A DNA stretch of 64,000 bases from an uncultured Christensenella sp. (lineage in GTDB: Bacteria > Bacillota > Clostridia > Christensenellales > UBA3700). The DNA lies in contig CAJUBA010000001.1 in NCBI GenBank assembly GCA_910584635.1, forward strand, positions 62,001 through 126,000. The letters run 5' to 3'. Shown piece by piece: positions 50,822 to 59,642 of this stretch (its first letter is position 1; each line of letters starts with the position of its first letter). The notes under the pieces were generated by a model, which was not told the origin of the DNA, did not search any database, and saw only the letters and a program-made list of their open reading frames with translations. Position numbers and translations under genes: made by a program.

Positions 50822-52759
50822 ATGAAAGTTACGCTGAAAGACGGAAGCGTCAGAGAGTTTAGCGAGGGAATGAGCGTTTACGAAATAGCCAAAGAAATTT
50901 CCGAAGGTTTGGCAAGAGCGACGCTCGGAGCAAAACTTAACGGAAAAGTAGTCGAAACAAGAACTATTGTCAACGAAGACTGTAAATTGGAGTTGCTCAC
51001 TTTTGCTGACGACGAAGGAAAACTTATTTACAGACATACGGCTTCGCATATTCTTGCGCAAGCGATTAAAAATATCTTTCCGACGGTAAAACTTGCCATA
51101 GGACCGGCTATCGCCAACGGTTTTTATTATGATTTTGATTTCAAAACGCCTATTTCTACCGACGAGTTTAATAAGATAGAGCAGGAGATGAAAAACATCA
51201 TAAAAGCCAACTATCCTATCACCAGATTCGTTTTGCCAAAAGACGAGGCTGTCAAACTCATGGCGGGATACGGAGAAGATTATAAGGTAGAACTTATAAA
51301 CGACCTTCCCGAAGGCGAGGAAATATCCTTCTATAAACAAGGAGATTTTGTAGATTTGTGCGCGGGACCGCATTTGCCGTTTACCGGTATGGTTAAAGCG
51401 TTTAAGTTGACGAGTCTTACGGGAGCGTATTGGAGAGGCAATGAGAAGAACAAAATGCTTTCCAGAATATACGGCACAGCTTTTGATAAGAAATCCGAAT
51501 TGCAAGAGTATCTTCTCGCGGTAGAAGAAGCCAAAAAGAGAGATCACAACAAACTCGGCAGAGAAATGGGTATATTTATGACCGACGAAAATATCGGTCA
51601 GGGATTGCCGTTACTCATGCCTAAGGGAGCGAAACTGTTCCAAATTCTTCAAAGATTCGTAGAAGACGAGGAAGAAAGAAGAGGATACGTGCTTACCAAG
51701 ACCCCATATATGGCGAAATCCAATCTGTATAAAATATCCGGACACTGGGACCATTATCTTGACGGGATGTTCGTCATAGGCGACGAAAAAAAGGACGATG
51801 AAGTATTCGCTTTGCGTCCGATGACCTGTCCTTTCCAATATACAATCTACAACAACGGTTTGAAGTCTTACAGAGATTTGCCTATTAGATACGGCGAAAC
51901 TTCTACGCTGTTCAGAAATGAAGCGTCGGGCGAGATGCACGGTCTTATAAGAGTAAGACAGTTTACTTTGTCCGAAGGACATATCGTTTGCACGCCCGAA
52001 CAACTTGAAAACGAGTTTAGAGGCGTCGTAGATCTTATCAAGTACATGCTGAAATGCACGGGACTTGAAAACGACGTAACGTATAGATTCAGCAAGTGGG
52101 ACCCCGCCGATACCGAAAAGTATATTAACGAACCCGAAATATGGGAAATGGCTGAAGATACTATGAGAAAAATCCTCGACAATATAGGATTGGATTACGT
52201 CGAGGCAAAGGGCGAGGCGGCTTTCTACGGTCCAAAACTCGATATTCAAATCAAAAACGTTTATGGAAAAGAGGATACGATAATTACCGTACAGGTAGAT
52301 ATGTTCCTTGCGGAGAATTTCGATATGTCTTATATCGACGAAAACGGCGAAAAGAAAAGACCTTATATTATCCACAGATCGTCAATCGGCTGTTATGAAA
52401 GAACTATGGCGTTGATGATAGAAAAATTTGCGGGCGCGTTCCCGGTATGGGCAAGTCCCGTACAGGTAAAAGTTATCAGTCTTACAGATCGTACTGTAGA
52501 CGAGTGTAATAAGATAAACGAAAAACTCAGAGCGATGGGAATCAGGGCGGAAGTCGATTCTCGTAGCGAAACGGTAGGATACAAGATAAGATCCGCGCAG
52601 TTGGAAAAAGTTCCTTATATGCTGATAATAGGCGACAAGGAAGTGGAAAACGGCGTAGTTGCGGTAAGACGCAGAGGCGGCGTAGTGATGGGAGAGATGT
52701 CTTTCGCGCAGTTTGCCGAAATAGTGCTTGAAGACGTCGCAAGCAAGCGGTTGGACTAA
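50822..52759 (+). CDS. thrS: Threonyl-tRNA synthetase
   Basis: ThrRS charges tRNA-Thr. The ATG at 50822 follows GAGGTG; the TTG at 50813 is part of that site. The protein has 645 residues: a TGS domain (1-62), an editing domain (about 63-220, HTASHILAQAIKNIFP), a class II catalytic core (RPMTCPFQYTIYNNGLKSYRDLPIRYGE with zinc cysteine, and GECHG-like motif 3 as IHRSSIGCYERTMALMIE) and a C-terminal anticodon-binding domain. It is under a threonine T-box. A terminator follows. Confidence 0.96.
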   Translation: MKVTLKDGSVREFSEGMSVYEIAKEISEGLARATLGAKLNGKVVETRTIVNEDCKLELLTFADDEGKLIYRHTASHILAQAIKNIFPTVKLAIGPAIANGFYYDFDFKTPISTDEFNKIEQEMKNIIKANYPITRFVLPKDEAVKLMAGYGEDYKVELINDLPEGEEISFYKQGDFVDLCAGPHLPFTGMVKAFKLTSLTGAYWRGNEKNKMLSRIYGTAFDKKSELQEYLLAVEEAKKRDHNKLGREMGIFMTDENIGQGLPLLMPKGAKLFQILQRFVEDEEERRGYVLTKTPYMAKSNLYKISGHWDHYLDGMFVIGDEKKDDEVFALRPMTCPFQYTIYNNGLKSYRDLPIRYGETSTLFRNEASGEMHGLIRVRQFTLSEGHIVCTPEQLENEFRGVVDLIKYMLKCTGLENDVTYRFSKWDPADTEKYINEPEIWEMAEDTMRKILDNIGLDYVEAKGEAAFYGPKLDIQIKNVYGKEDTIITVQVDMFLAENFDMSYIDENGEKKRPYIIHRSSIGCYERTMALMIEKFAGAFPVWASPVQVKVISLTDRTVDECNKINEKLRAMGIRAEVDSRSETVGYKIRSAQLEKVPYMLIIGDKEVENGVVAVRRRGGVVMGEMSFAQFAEIVLEDVASKRLD

Positions 52760-52781
52760 TAAATAAAAAGATTTCAACGTT

Positions 52782-52820
52782 AAAAGCCGTCGTCCTTGAT
52801 TGGACGGCGACTTTTTGTTA
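52782..52820 (+). terminator. Terminator of thrS
   Basis: A 14-position stem with one mismatch (52782-52795 with 52802-52815) is followed by TTTTTGTT. Confidence 0.75.
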
Positions 52821-52988
52821 TAGATTGACAATATTTTAACGAAATTTTCGTGTAATTAAATTTTACGTTATTCAAAAAAGTAAAAAGTTCATAAAAAATT
52901 TACTTTGAAGCCCAACTTTTTTATTTTCAGTCTTGAAAAAATCGGATTATTATGTTAAGATTAAACAAATTTTTACGGACGGTATATC

Positions 52989-54140
52989 GTGAAGAAAATT
53001 GCTATCAGATTGATTGTATTTTTATTTATTATATCAACGCTTACTTTCGCATTTGCAGGTTGCGCGAAATACGACGAATTTGAATGGTCGGGAGTTGAAA
53101 GAGGAAGCGTCGATTTGCGTTTGGAAGTGGGAGAAGACGGGAAATTCGATATTTTGCAAATGGCGGATATACAATTTATCGGTGCGATAGGAGAGGACAG
53201 TATAGCGGTGATGGACGCGACGATAGCGAGCGCAAATCCCGATCTTATCGTTTTGACGGGCGACCAAATCAGTCCCGAATATCTCATCGGTCAAAAGTGG
53301 AAAGCAAAGAAGATTCTCAATCAGATTACTTCTTATTTTGACAGCAAGCAAATTCCGTGGACAGCCGAATTCGGCAATCACGACGGAGCGCTCGGAGTTA
53401 TTTCCAAAAGAGAAATGCTTGAAATATATCAAAAGTCTGCTTATTTTATCGGAGGATTGGACGAAAGTCTGAATTGCGATGATTACTATATAAACGAGGA
53501 AGAGGATACTTATTGCAACTACTTTATTCCGGTGTATGACGGAGAAGAAGTAGTTCACGGAGTAATGCTTCTCGATTGCGCGTCATGCCTTTTGGGACCT
53601 TACGACGGATATACGAAAGGTCAGATTGACTTTTACAATGAAATGAGCGAGAATTACGACGTAGAGTTCAGTATTTATACTCACGAGCCGACGGAAGAAT
53701 TTCAGACAATGTACGACAACAGAGAAGATAAGGAAATCGTTCCTGTGTTTTTGGGAGAGATAGAAAGCCCCGAAGACGGAAAGTCGTATTATCCGACAAA
53801 AAATCCAGAGACCAATGAGTATTTGAGAGAAAGCATGATTGCCAATAAAAACGTAAAAGGCGTCTATGCCGGACATGACCATTTAAGTAATTTTGCGGGA
53901 ATATATAATATGGGCGAGGATTGCAGCGTGATTCTTGCGTACGGCAGAATGTCTTCTTACGGTTACGGAGAATGGAAGTATTTTATGTTCAGCGGAAAGA
54001 AACGTAAACTTTATAAGAACTACGCCCGCGGAGGAAGAGTGGTATCTTTGACAAAAGAAGGGGGGTATTCTACTTTCGAACTTGCCGATAGCAAAGACGG
54101 CAAATATACCATGGATATATTAAATATATTGGAATTTTAA
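52989..54140 (+). CDS. Calcineurin-like metallophosphoesterase lipoprotein
   Basis: This 383-residue protein starts at GTG 52989 (no strong ribosome-binding site; GGACGG lies 13 nt upstream). A signal peptide with lipobox FAGC gives a lipid-anchored cysteine near residue 24. The phosphoesterase core shows QMADIQF, LTGDQIS, FGNHDGALG and VYAGHDHLSNF, the two-metal motifs of calcineurin-like enzymes. It is outside the cytoplasmic membrane and may cleave phosphodiesters or phosphomonoesters of nucleotides or lipids. The gene is monocistronic. Confidence 0.88.
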   Translation: MKKIAIRLIVFLFIISTLTFAFAGCAKYDEFEWSGVERGSVDLRLEVGEDGKFDILQMADIQFIGAIGEDSIAVMDATIASANPDLIVLTGDQISPEYLIGQKWKAKKILNQITSYFDSKQIPWTAEFGNHDGALGVISKREMLEIYQKSAYFIGGLDESLNCDDYYINEEEDTYCNYFIPVYDGEEVVHGVMLLDCASCLLGPYDGYTKGQIDFYNEMSENYDVEFSIYTHEPTEEFQTMYDNREDKEIVPVFLGEIESPEDGKSYYPTKNPETNEYLRESMIANKNVKGVYAGHDHLSNFAGIYNMGEDCSVILAYGRMSSYGYGEWKYFMFSGKKRKLYKNYARGGRVVSLTKEGGYSTFELADSKDGKYTMDILNILEF

Positions 54141-54170
54141 TAAATAAATGTAAAAACCTTTGAAAAACGT

Positions 54171-54199
54171 TTGACAGCGCGATAAAATTTTGGTATCAT
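54171..54199 (+). promoter_or_regulatory. Promoter of infC-rpmI-rplT
   Basis: TTGACA (54171-54176) and TATCAT (54194-54199) are spaced 17 bp, about 135 bp ahead of the coding start. Confidence 0.8.
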
Positions 54200-54205
54200 A
54201 CTCGT

Positions 54206-54336
54206 GAAAACAAAGCAGTATTGATACTCACCTTTCGGCAATCGCGCCGTATCGGTTAATAAATTAGGATTTATTATGAGTAACATTATGCTGTGTTGCT
54301 CATATTTTTATGCCAAACGGCAGGGAGGATACGACC
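54206..54336 (+). promoter_or_regulatory. infC operon leader with attenuator hairpin
   Basis: The leader includes a gatac/gtatc pairing (54217 and 54249 region) and a 10-bp hairpin (54276-54285 with 54294-54303, one G-U pair) followed by five Ts. In Bacillota this operon is autoregulated by ribosomal protein L20 through a leader attenuator, and this fold fits that position. The exact L20 binding fold was not worked out. Confidence 0.5.
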
Positions 54337-54849
54337 ATAAAAGATATGCTTATTAACGGACAGATAAGAGAAAGATCCGTCAGGGTACTCGACCAGGACG
54401 GCGCTCAACTCGGTATTATGTCTAGCATCGAAGCAAACGAACTTGCTCAACAGAAGAACCTTGACTTAGTGTTGATTTCTCCTGTGGCGAAGCCGCCCGT
54501 TTGTAAAATCATGAACTATGGCAAATTCAAATATGAGACCGTAAAAAAGGAAAAAGAAAACAAGAAAAATCAGCGCGTTGTGGAACTTAAAGAAGTTTGG
54601 CTTTCTGCGACAATCGACGTAGGGGATCTCAATACGAAAGCAAAACAGGCGCAGAAGTTTATTACGAACGGCGACAGAGTAAGGGTATCTATCAGACTAA
54701 GAGGAAGACAGATGGCAAGACCGGAACTCGCTATGAAAGTAATGGACGACTTTTTCGATATACTCAAAGACATTGCGCAAATGGAGAAAAAGCCTTTGTT
54801 GGAAGGCAAGAGCATCGCTATGACTCTGGCTCCTATTGCTAAGAAATAA
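54337..54849 (+). CDS. infC: Translation initiation factor IF-3, probable AUA start
   Basis: IF-3 prevents premature subunit joining and checks start codons. Family proteins begin at about the IKDMLINGQIRERSVRVL segment. The Shine-Dalgarno AGGGAGGA (54322-54329) is seven nt from an in-frame ATA at 54337, while the in-frame ATG at 54310 would lie upstream of that site and directly behind the U-run of the leader hairpin. infC genes are known to use AUU, AUC or AUA so that IF-3 can limit its own translation. From ATA the protein has 170 residues. rpmI and rplT follow. Confidence 0.9.
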   Translation: MKDMLINGQIRERSVRVLDQDGAQLGIMSSIEANELAQQKNLDLVLISPVAKPPVCKIMNYGKFKYETVKKEKENKKNQRVVELKEVWLSATIDVGDLNTKAKQAQKFITNGDRVRVSIRLRGRQMARPELAMKVMDDFFDILKDIAQMEKKPLLEGKSIAMTLAPIAKK

Positions 54850-54871
54850 TAAATTTTTGGAGGACGGATAA

Positions 54872-55060
54872 ATGCCGAAACAAAAATCACACAGTGGCGC
54901 TAAGAAGCGTTTCCATTTGACCGCTACGGGCAAAGTAAAGAGAGCAAAAATGAACAGAAGACACATTCTGAGCAAGAAGGCGCCTAAGAGAAAGCGCGGA
55001 CTCAGAAAGACCGCTTACGTTTCATCAACACAAGAAAAGACCATCAAGGAAATGATTTAG
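54872..55060 (+). CDS. rpmI: Ribosomal protein L35
   Basis: L35 is a small basic protein of the large ribosomal subunit. The 62-residue sequence, starting MPKQKSHSGAKKRFHLTATGKVKR and ending near EMI, matches the family. TTTGGAGGACG precedes the ATG. It lies between infC and rplT, the canonical order. Confidence 0.97.
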   Translation: MPKQKSHSGAKKRFHLTATGKVKRAKMNRRHILSKKAPKRKRGLRKTAYVSSTQEKTIKEMI

Positions 55061-55079
55061 TCTACGGAGGTAAGAGAAA

Positions 55080-55424
55080 ATGAGAATTAAAAGAGGTGTT
55101 AACGCTGTTAAGAAGCGTAGAAAAATATTAAAGTCCGCAAAGGGTTACTTCGGCGCGAAGTCCAAGTTGTACAGAGTAGCGCGTCAAGCGGTTATGAAAT
55201 CGCAAAATTACGCGTATGTAGGAAGAAAACTCAAGAAGAGAGATTTCAGATCTTTGTGGATTACCAGAATAAATGCCGCTGCAAGACTTAACGGTTTGAA
55301 TTACAGCAAGTTCATGAGCGGTCTTAAAAAGAACGGTATCGATCTTAACCGTAAGGTTTTGGCAGACATCGCAGTAAATGATCCGAGCGCTTTTACCGCT
55401 TTGTGCGAAAAGGTTAAGGGATAA
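55080..55424 (+). CDS. rplT: Ribosomal protein L20
   Basis: L20 binds 23S rRNA early in large-subunit assembly and, in many bacteria, represses its own operon through the leader upstream of infC. The 114-residue protein is highly basic (RIKRGVNAVKKRRKILKSAKG, YAYVGRKLKKRDFRSLWITR) and of normal length. ACGGAGGTAAG precedes the ATG. A terminator follows. Confidence 0.97.
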   Translation: MRIKRGVNAVKKRRKILKSAKGYFGAKSKLYRVARQAVMKSQNYAYVGRKLKKRDFRSLWITRINAAARLNGLNYSKFMSGLKKNGIDLNRKVLADIAVNDPSAFTALCEKVKG

Positions 55425-55441
55425 TAAAATTGATTTGTAAG

Positions 55442-55469
55442 GGCAGCCGTGAGGCTGCCTGATTTTTTT
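55442..55469 (+). terminator. Terminator of the infC operon
   Basis: A 7-bp GC-rich stem (55442-55448 with 55453-55459) with a GTGA loop is followed by seven Ts. Confidence 0.85.
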
Positions 55470-55635
55470 AATTTCTAATTAAATTTACATTGTTTCCCGA
55501 TTTATTTATTATCGCAGTATCGTATTTATCTTAATTTTCTGTCGAATTTTAGCGGATAATAGATAAATTTACTTTTTTAACCCTAAATAATTGAAATTAA
55601 GGTTTTTATCGTGTAAGATTGAATAGAGGCATTGT

Positions 55636-56385
55636 ATGCAAGTTATTACATCGGTAAAAAATCAAAAAATACAGTTTGTAAAAAAATTACACGACAAGTC
55701 TTTTAGAAAAAGCGAAGGTTTGTTTATCGTAGAGGGCGAAAACATGATTAAGGATATGCCTTCCAATGTTTTTGTCCAAGAAATCTTTGTAATAGACGAA
55801 AAACTGGCAGACTATTCTTATATTCTGAAAAGATACGACTCAAAATCCGTAACGGCGGTAGACTTAAAAGTAATGAAATTATTGAGCGAAACGGTTACTC
55901 CTTGCGGAATTTTAGCGGTAGTAAGAAAAAATACAGCAGATAAGAATATAGACGGCAACGTCGTGATATTGGACGGAATAAGCGACCCCGGCAATTTCGG
56001 GACGATAATTAGGACTTGCGCCGCGCTGGGGATTAAAAATATTTTGGCGACTGAGAGCGTAGATTATACTTCGGGCAAAGTAGTCAGGTCGTCTATGGGC
56101 GGAGTATTCAGAACCGATATAATAGAATGTTCTCGCGAAGAAGCGTTGGAGATAGTAAAAGATTATAATCTCTACGCGTTGGATATGGGCGGGGAAAACA
56201 TTTTCGGAGAATTTAAGCCTCAAATGCCTTACGCGTTGACTGTCGGAAGCGAAAGCAAAGGACTGTCGCGGATTTTCAGAGATAAAGCAAGTATAGTTGC
56301 CTTGCCTATGTCGGGAGATATGGAGTCGCTAAACGCCGCGGTAAGTTTGTCCGTCGCGCTATACGCATTCGAGTATCGTAAATAA
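55636..56385 (+). CDS. SpoU/TrmH-family 2'-O-ribose RNA methyltransferase
   Basis: This 249-residue enzyme methylates ribose 2'-OH groups in rRNA or tRNA using SAM and the trefoil-knot fold. The N-terminal substrate-binding part reads KLHDKSFRKSEGLFIVEGENM. SpoU motifs are VVILDGISDPGNFGTIIRTCAALG, ALTVGSESKGLS and LPMSGDMESLNAAVSLSVALY. The ATG has weak AGAGG upstream. It stands alone. The target site is unknown. Confidence 0.92.
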   Translation: MQVITSVKNQKIQFVKKLHDKSFRKSEGLFIVEGENMIKDMPSNVFVQEIFVIDEKLADYSYILKRYDSKSVTAVDLKVMKLLSETVTPCGILAVVRKNTADKNIDGNVVILDGISDPGNFGTIIRTCAALGIKNILATESVDYTSGKVVRSSMGGVFRTDIIECSREEALEIVKDYNLYALDMGGENIFGEFKPQMPYALTVGSESKGLSRIFRDKASIVALPMSGDMESLNAAVSLSVALYAFEYRK

Positions 56386-56390
56386 CCCGC

Positions 56391-56420
56391 TTGACAAAAA
56401 GGCTAAATACATTGTATCAT
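56391..56420 (+). promoter_or_regulatory. Promoter of the DUF1292 gene
   Basis: TTGACA (56391-56396) and TATCAT (56415-56420) are spaced 18 bp. Confidence 0.7.
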
Positions 56421-56446
56421 ATAAAATATATAGGAGGATATTTACT

Positions 56447-56752
56447 ATGGCAGAAGATATCAAAAATCAAGAAGAAATGACGGAAGACGAGGAAATAATG
56501 GTGCTTGTCGACGACAACGGCGAAGAAGTCGAATTCCATCATATTGCAACTTTGGATTATAAAGACGATTGGTATATCTATCTACAGCCCGTTGAATTGG
56601 GAGAGATGGACGAAGACGAAATGCTTATATTCAAAATTGAGTCTGACGAGGAGGGCAACGACGTGTTTATGCCCGTTGAAGACGAGGAACTGTTGCAAAA
56701 ACTTTACGAAGAGTACCTTAAAGAGTGCGACGCTCAGGAAGGGGAAGAGTAA
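56447..56752 (+). CDS. DUF1292-family protein
   Basis: This very acidic 101-residue protein matches DUF1292, a family common in Bacillota. Seen here are VDDNGEEVEFHHIATLDYKDDWYIYLQP and ESDEEGNDVFMPVEDEELLQKLYEEYLK. The structure is beta-rich with a C-terminal helix. AGGAGGATAT precedes the ATG. Function is unknown; related genes often sit near ruvX and alaS, which are not here. Confidence 0.88.
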   Translation: MAEDIKNQEEMTEDEEIMVLVDDNGEEVEFHHIATLDYKDDWYIYLQPVELGEMDEDEMLIFKIESDEEGNDVFMPVEDEELLQKLYEEYLKECDAQEGEE

Positions 56753-56958
56753 GAAAGAAAACTATAAAGAATATCGAAATCGGGTACGGCATTTTGCCGC
56801 GCCCGTTTTCAATTTGGCAAAAAGTGTCAAATATAAATAGCGGGAACTTTTTTCGCTCAAAATATAATTTGAGATTAAAAAAGCAGAAAATTTTATTGAC
56901 TTATTTATATTATATATATATAATAAATAATGACTAACATTTTAGGAGGCAACAATAA

Positions 56959-58380
56959 GTGAAAAAGTGGCAGTCAATCGTGATTTTGACAGTCTTGGCG
57001 ATTCTTATTGTACTCGGCTCGGTATTCGGATTTGTATCGTTGGATAAAGGTGAGTTGGGTACTAAAAATTACTTCGCCTATATCACGAACATCAGTCTCG
57101 GACTTGACCTCAGCGGAGGAGTCTATGCGGTTTACGGCGTGGACGAATCAAAACTTACTGACGAGCAGAAGGACAAACTCGACACTTTGATTGAGGGTAC
57201 AAGAGCAAGTTTGGAATCTTTGCTGTTCAGCAAAGGTTATACGGAGGCTCAGATTACCGTATCGCAAAATAAAATCCGTGTAGAAATTCCGGATGAAGAC
57301 GATCCGGACAGAATATTTAATCTTATCGGACGTCCGTCAAGTTTTGAGTTCAAAGAATACGTTGACGGCGCGGCGGGCGACCTTTCGCTTAACGATCCGA
57401 ACGGTAAAGTAAAACTTGACAGCAAGTTTACCGGCAACGACGTTTCCAACGCCGGCGTAACTTACGACGAACAGACAGGTTATTGGCAAGTGGCTTTGAG
57501 TTTTACGAGCAAAGGCACTGAAAAATTTTCAACGGCGACAAGCGCTTTGACAGGTTCTAAACTTTCTATTTGGATAAACGACGAATTCGTTATAGCGCCT
57601 AACGTAAACGAAGCGATTTCAACGGGTTCCGCTACTATCAGCGGTAATTATACTTATGACCAAGCGTACGATCTCGCGGTAAGAATTCAATCCGGTTCTT
57701 TCCCGTTGGTACTTAAATTGGAAGAGAGCAATTCGCTTACCGCTACTTTGGGTAGTTCGGCAATTAAAGCGGGACTTATCTCCGGTATTGTAGGTTTGGT
57801 TCTCATTTGTATTTATTTAATTGCAATGTACAGATTTATGGGTATTGCAGCAAGCCTTTCGCTGTGGTTCTATTCGTTGACATATTTGTTCTTCCTTTCC
57901 ATATTCCCGTGGGTACAACTTACGCTTTCGGGTATTGCGGGCGTACTTCTTTCGATAGGTATGGCAGTCGATGCGAACGTAATTATATTCGAACGTATAA
58001 AAGAAGAGTATAGAAACGGAAAAACAATGCGTACGGCGGTTACGACAGGCTTTAAGCGTTCGCTCGGCGCAATACTAGACGGAAATATCACGACGATTAT
58101 AGGCGCGTTGGTATTGATAATCGTAGGCGCGTCCACGATAAAGAGTTTCGGTATCACGCTTTTGATAGGTATCATACTGTCATTGATTTCTTCGCTTGTT
58201 CTTATGAGAGTCGTTCTCAGATGCATACTTGTCTTCAATGACGAGAGCAAGGCAAAGAGATTTGCGCTTAAAAGAGCGGAAGAGGAAGTTGAAGAAGAAA
58301 TCGACGAAGACCAAGATCAAGATATTTCTTCCGTAGAAAAGAATATGAAAAATATTGATAAGGGAGGAGTCTTAAGATGA
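56959..58380 (+). CDS. secD: Protein translocase subunit SecD
   Basis: SecD with SecF uses the proton gradient to help SecYEG protein export. The GTG start at 56959 has AGGAGG upstream. The 473-residue protein has an N-terminal membrane segment, the SecD opening LGLDLSGGVYAVYGVD, a P1 periplasm-facing domain, and five membrane helices from about residue 270 (GISG-type SLSLWFYSLTYLFFLSIF, AVDANVIIFERIKEEYRNGKT). A hydrophilic acidic tail follows. It overlaps secF by ATGA. Confidence 0.95.
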   Translation: MKKWQSIVILTVLAILIVLGSVFGFVSLDKGELGTKNYFAYITNISLGLDLSGGVYAVYGVDESKLTDEQKDKLDTLIEGTRASLESLLFSKGYTEAQITVSQNKIRVEIPDEDDPDRIFNLIGRPSSFEFKEYVDGAAGDLSLNDPNGKVKLDSKFTGNDVSNAGVTYDEQTGYWQVALSFTSKGTEKFSTATSALTGSKLSIWINDEFVIAPNVNEAISTGSATISGNYTYDQAYDLAVRIQSGSFPLVLKLEESNSLTATLGSSAIKAGLISGIVGLVLICIYLIAMYRFMGIAASLSLWFYSLTYLFFLSIFPWVQLTLSGIAGVLLSIGMAVDANVIIFERIKEEYRNGKTMRTAVTTGFKRSLGAILDGNITTIIGALVLIIVGASTIKSFGITLLIGIILSLISSLVLMRVVLRCILVFNDESKAKRFALKRAEEEVEEEIDEDQDQDISSVEKNMKNIDKGGVLR

Positions 58381-59504
58381 AAATGCCAAAGAAAGCAAGA
58401 ATAGTTGAAAAGCACGGTATTTGGGCGATTGCTCCCGTATTGATTTTCCTTATTGCGGTAATAGTATTTACTTCGTTTGCCGTAAAAAACAAAGATATGT
58501 CTAAGGGTATGAATATTGGTATCGACTTCGCGGGAGGTTCTATTTTGACGGTTGAACTCGGTTCGGATATACTCAACGACAGCGAGAAATACAACGAGCA
58601 TTACGATCATATCGAAAGTATCTTGACTAGCGAGGATATCGCAAAACAAGTAGTAGATTTCGCAAAAGAAGAGTACGGCATAGATATTCCGGTAAGTTCG
58701 GCGTTGGCGTCTATAAGTTACGTTCAGACTTCGGGCAACGATACTGATATGTCGTTGATAATAAAGTACGATAATATTTCTTCCGCGTATGATACGAAGA
58801 TGAACGATATTACCACGCAGAGAAATAAAATTCTCGAAAACCAAATCAGAGATTATTACGAAACCAATTATCCCGACAACGGAATTACGGTAAGCACTTC
58901 GTATATAGGCGCAACGGCGTCTGCGACGCTTATCAAAACGGCATTGGGCGCGGTTGCGATTACTATGGTACTCATTCTCATATATATAATGATAAGATTT
59001 GAGATTTGGAGCGGTATAGCCGCAGTAGTAGCGCTTATTCACGACGTTGCAATGATGGTATTCTTGGTTATCATATTCAGAATTCAAGTCAACAGCGCGT
59101 TTATAGCGGCGTTGATTACGATAGTTTCGTACTCGATAAACAACACTATCGTAGTATTCGACAGAGTAAGAGAAAATCAGAAGAAAGAAAAATCTATTGC
59201 CAGAAGCACAATGTTGGACAACAATTCCATCGTAAACGAATCTATAATGCAGACTTTGGTAAGATCGATAAACTCGACTATAACCACTATGGTAGCGATA
59301 ACGTTGTTTGCAATCATAGGAACCGCGTCGGTAAGAGAATTTGCTTTGCCGGTTATATTCGGTTTGCTTGCAGGTTTCTATTCTTCGTTGGTAATCGCCC
59401 CGTCGTTGTACTGCTTGATGAAAAATACGGCAGACAAGAGAAAAGCGGTAAAAAACAACATTATAAAGAAAGACAAGCCGAAATACGCAGGCGCGAAAAA
59501 CTAA
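58377..59504 (+). CDS. secF: Protein translocase subunit SecF
   Basis: SecF is the partner of SecD in the Sec translocon accessory complex. The 375-residue protein has an N-terminal membrane segment (about 18-38), the signature GMNIGIDFAGGSIL, a P1 region longer than usual (about 60-175) and a second block of helices with SYSINNTIVVFDRVRENQKKEK. Its ATG shares ATGA with the secD stop. A strong terminator follows. Confidence 0.95.
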   Translation: MKMPKKARIVEKHGIWAIAPVLIFLIAVIVFTSFAVKNKDMSKGMNIGIDFAGGSILTVELGSDILNDSEKYNEHYDHIESILTSEDIAKQVVDFAKEEYGIDIPVSSALASISYVQTSGNDTDMSLIIKYDNISSAYDTKMNDITTQRNKILENQIRDYYETNYPDNGITVSTSYIGATASATLIKTALGAVAITMVLILIYIMIRFEIWSGIAAVVALIHDVAMMVFLVIIFRIQVNSAFIAALITIVSYSINNTIVVFDRVRENQKKEKSIARSTMLDNNSIVNESIMQTLVRSINSTITTMVAITLFAIIGTASVREFALPVIFGLLAGFYSSLVIAPSLYCLMKNTADKRKAVKNNIIKKDKPKYAGAKN

Positions 59505-59519
59505 AATTAAATTCAGAAA

Positions 59520-59549
59520 AATCGGGTTGCAATGCGACCCGATTTTTTT
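59520..59549 (+). terminator. Terminator of secDF
   Basis: An 11-bp stem (59520-59530 with 59534-59544, one G-T pair) is followed by seven Ts. Confidence 0.88.
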
Positions 59550-59581
59550 ATAATAAACTCTTCGAATTAACTTAAAAATAA

Positions 59582-59611
59582 TTGAGAATACCTATAAAAA
59601 TATTGTATAAT
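59582..59611 (+). promoter_or_regulatory. Promoter of recJ-rel
   Basis: TTGAGA (59582-59587) and TATAAT (59606-59611) are spaced 18 bp, about 30 bp before the recJ ATG. Confidence 0.65.
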
Positions 59612-59642
59612 TATTATAGGTCAATACGTTTAACGGAAGTAT

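Noticed and set aside
54310..54312. ATG as the infC start
   Set aside because: It lies upstream of the Shine-Dalgarno and abuts the leader hairpin's U-run.
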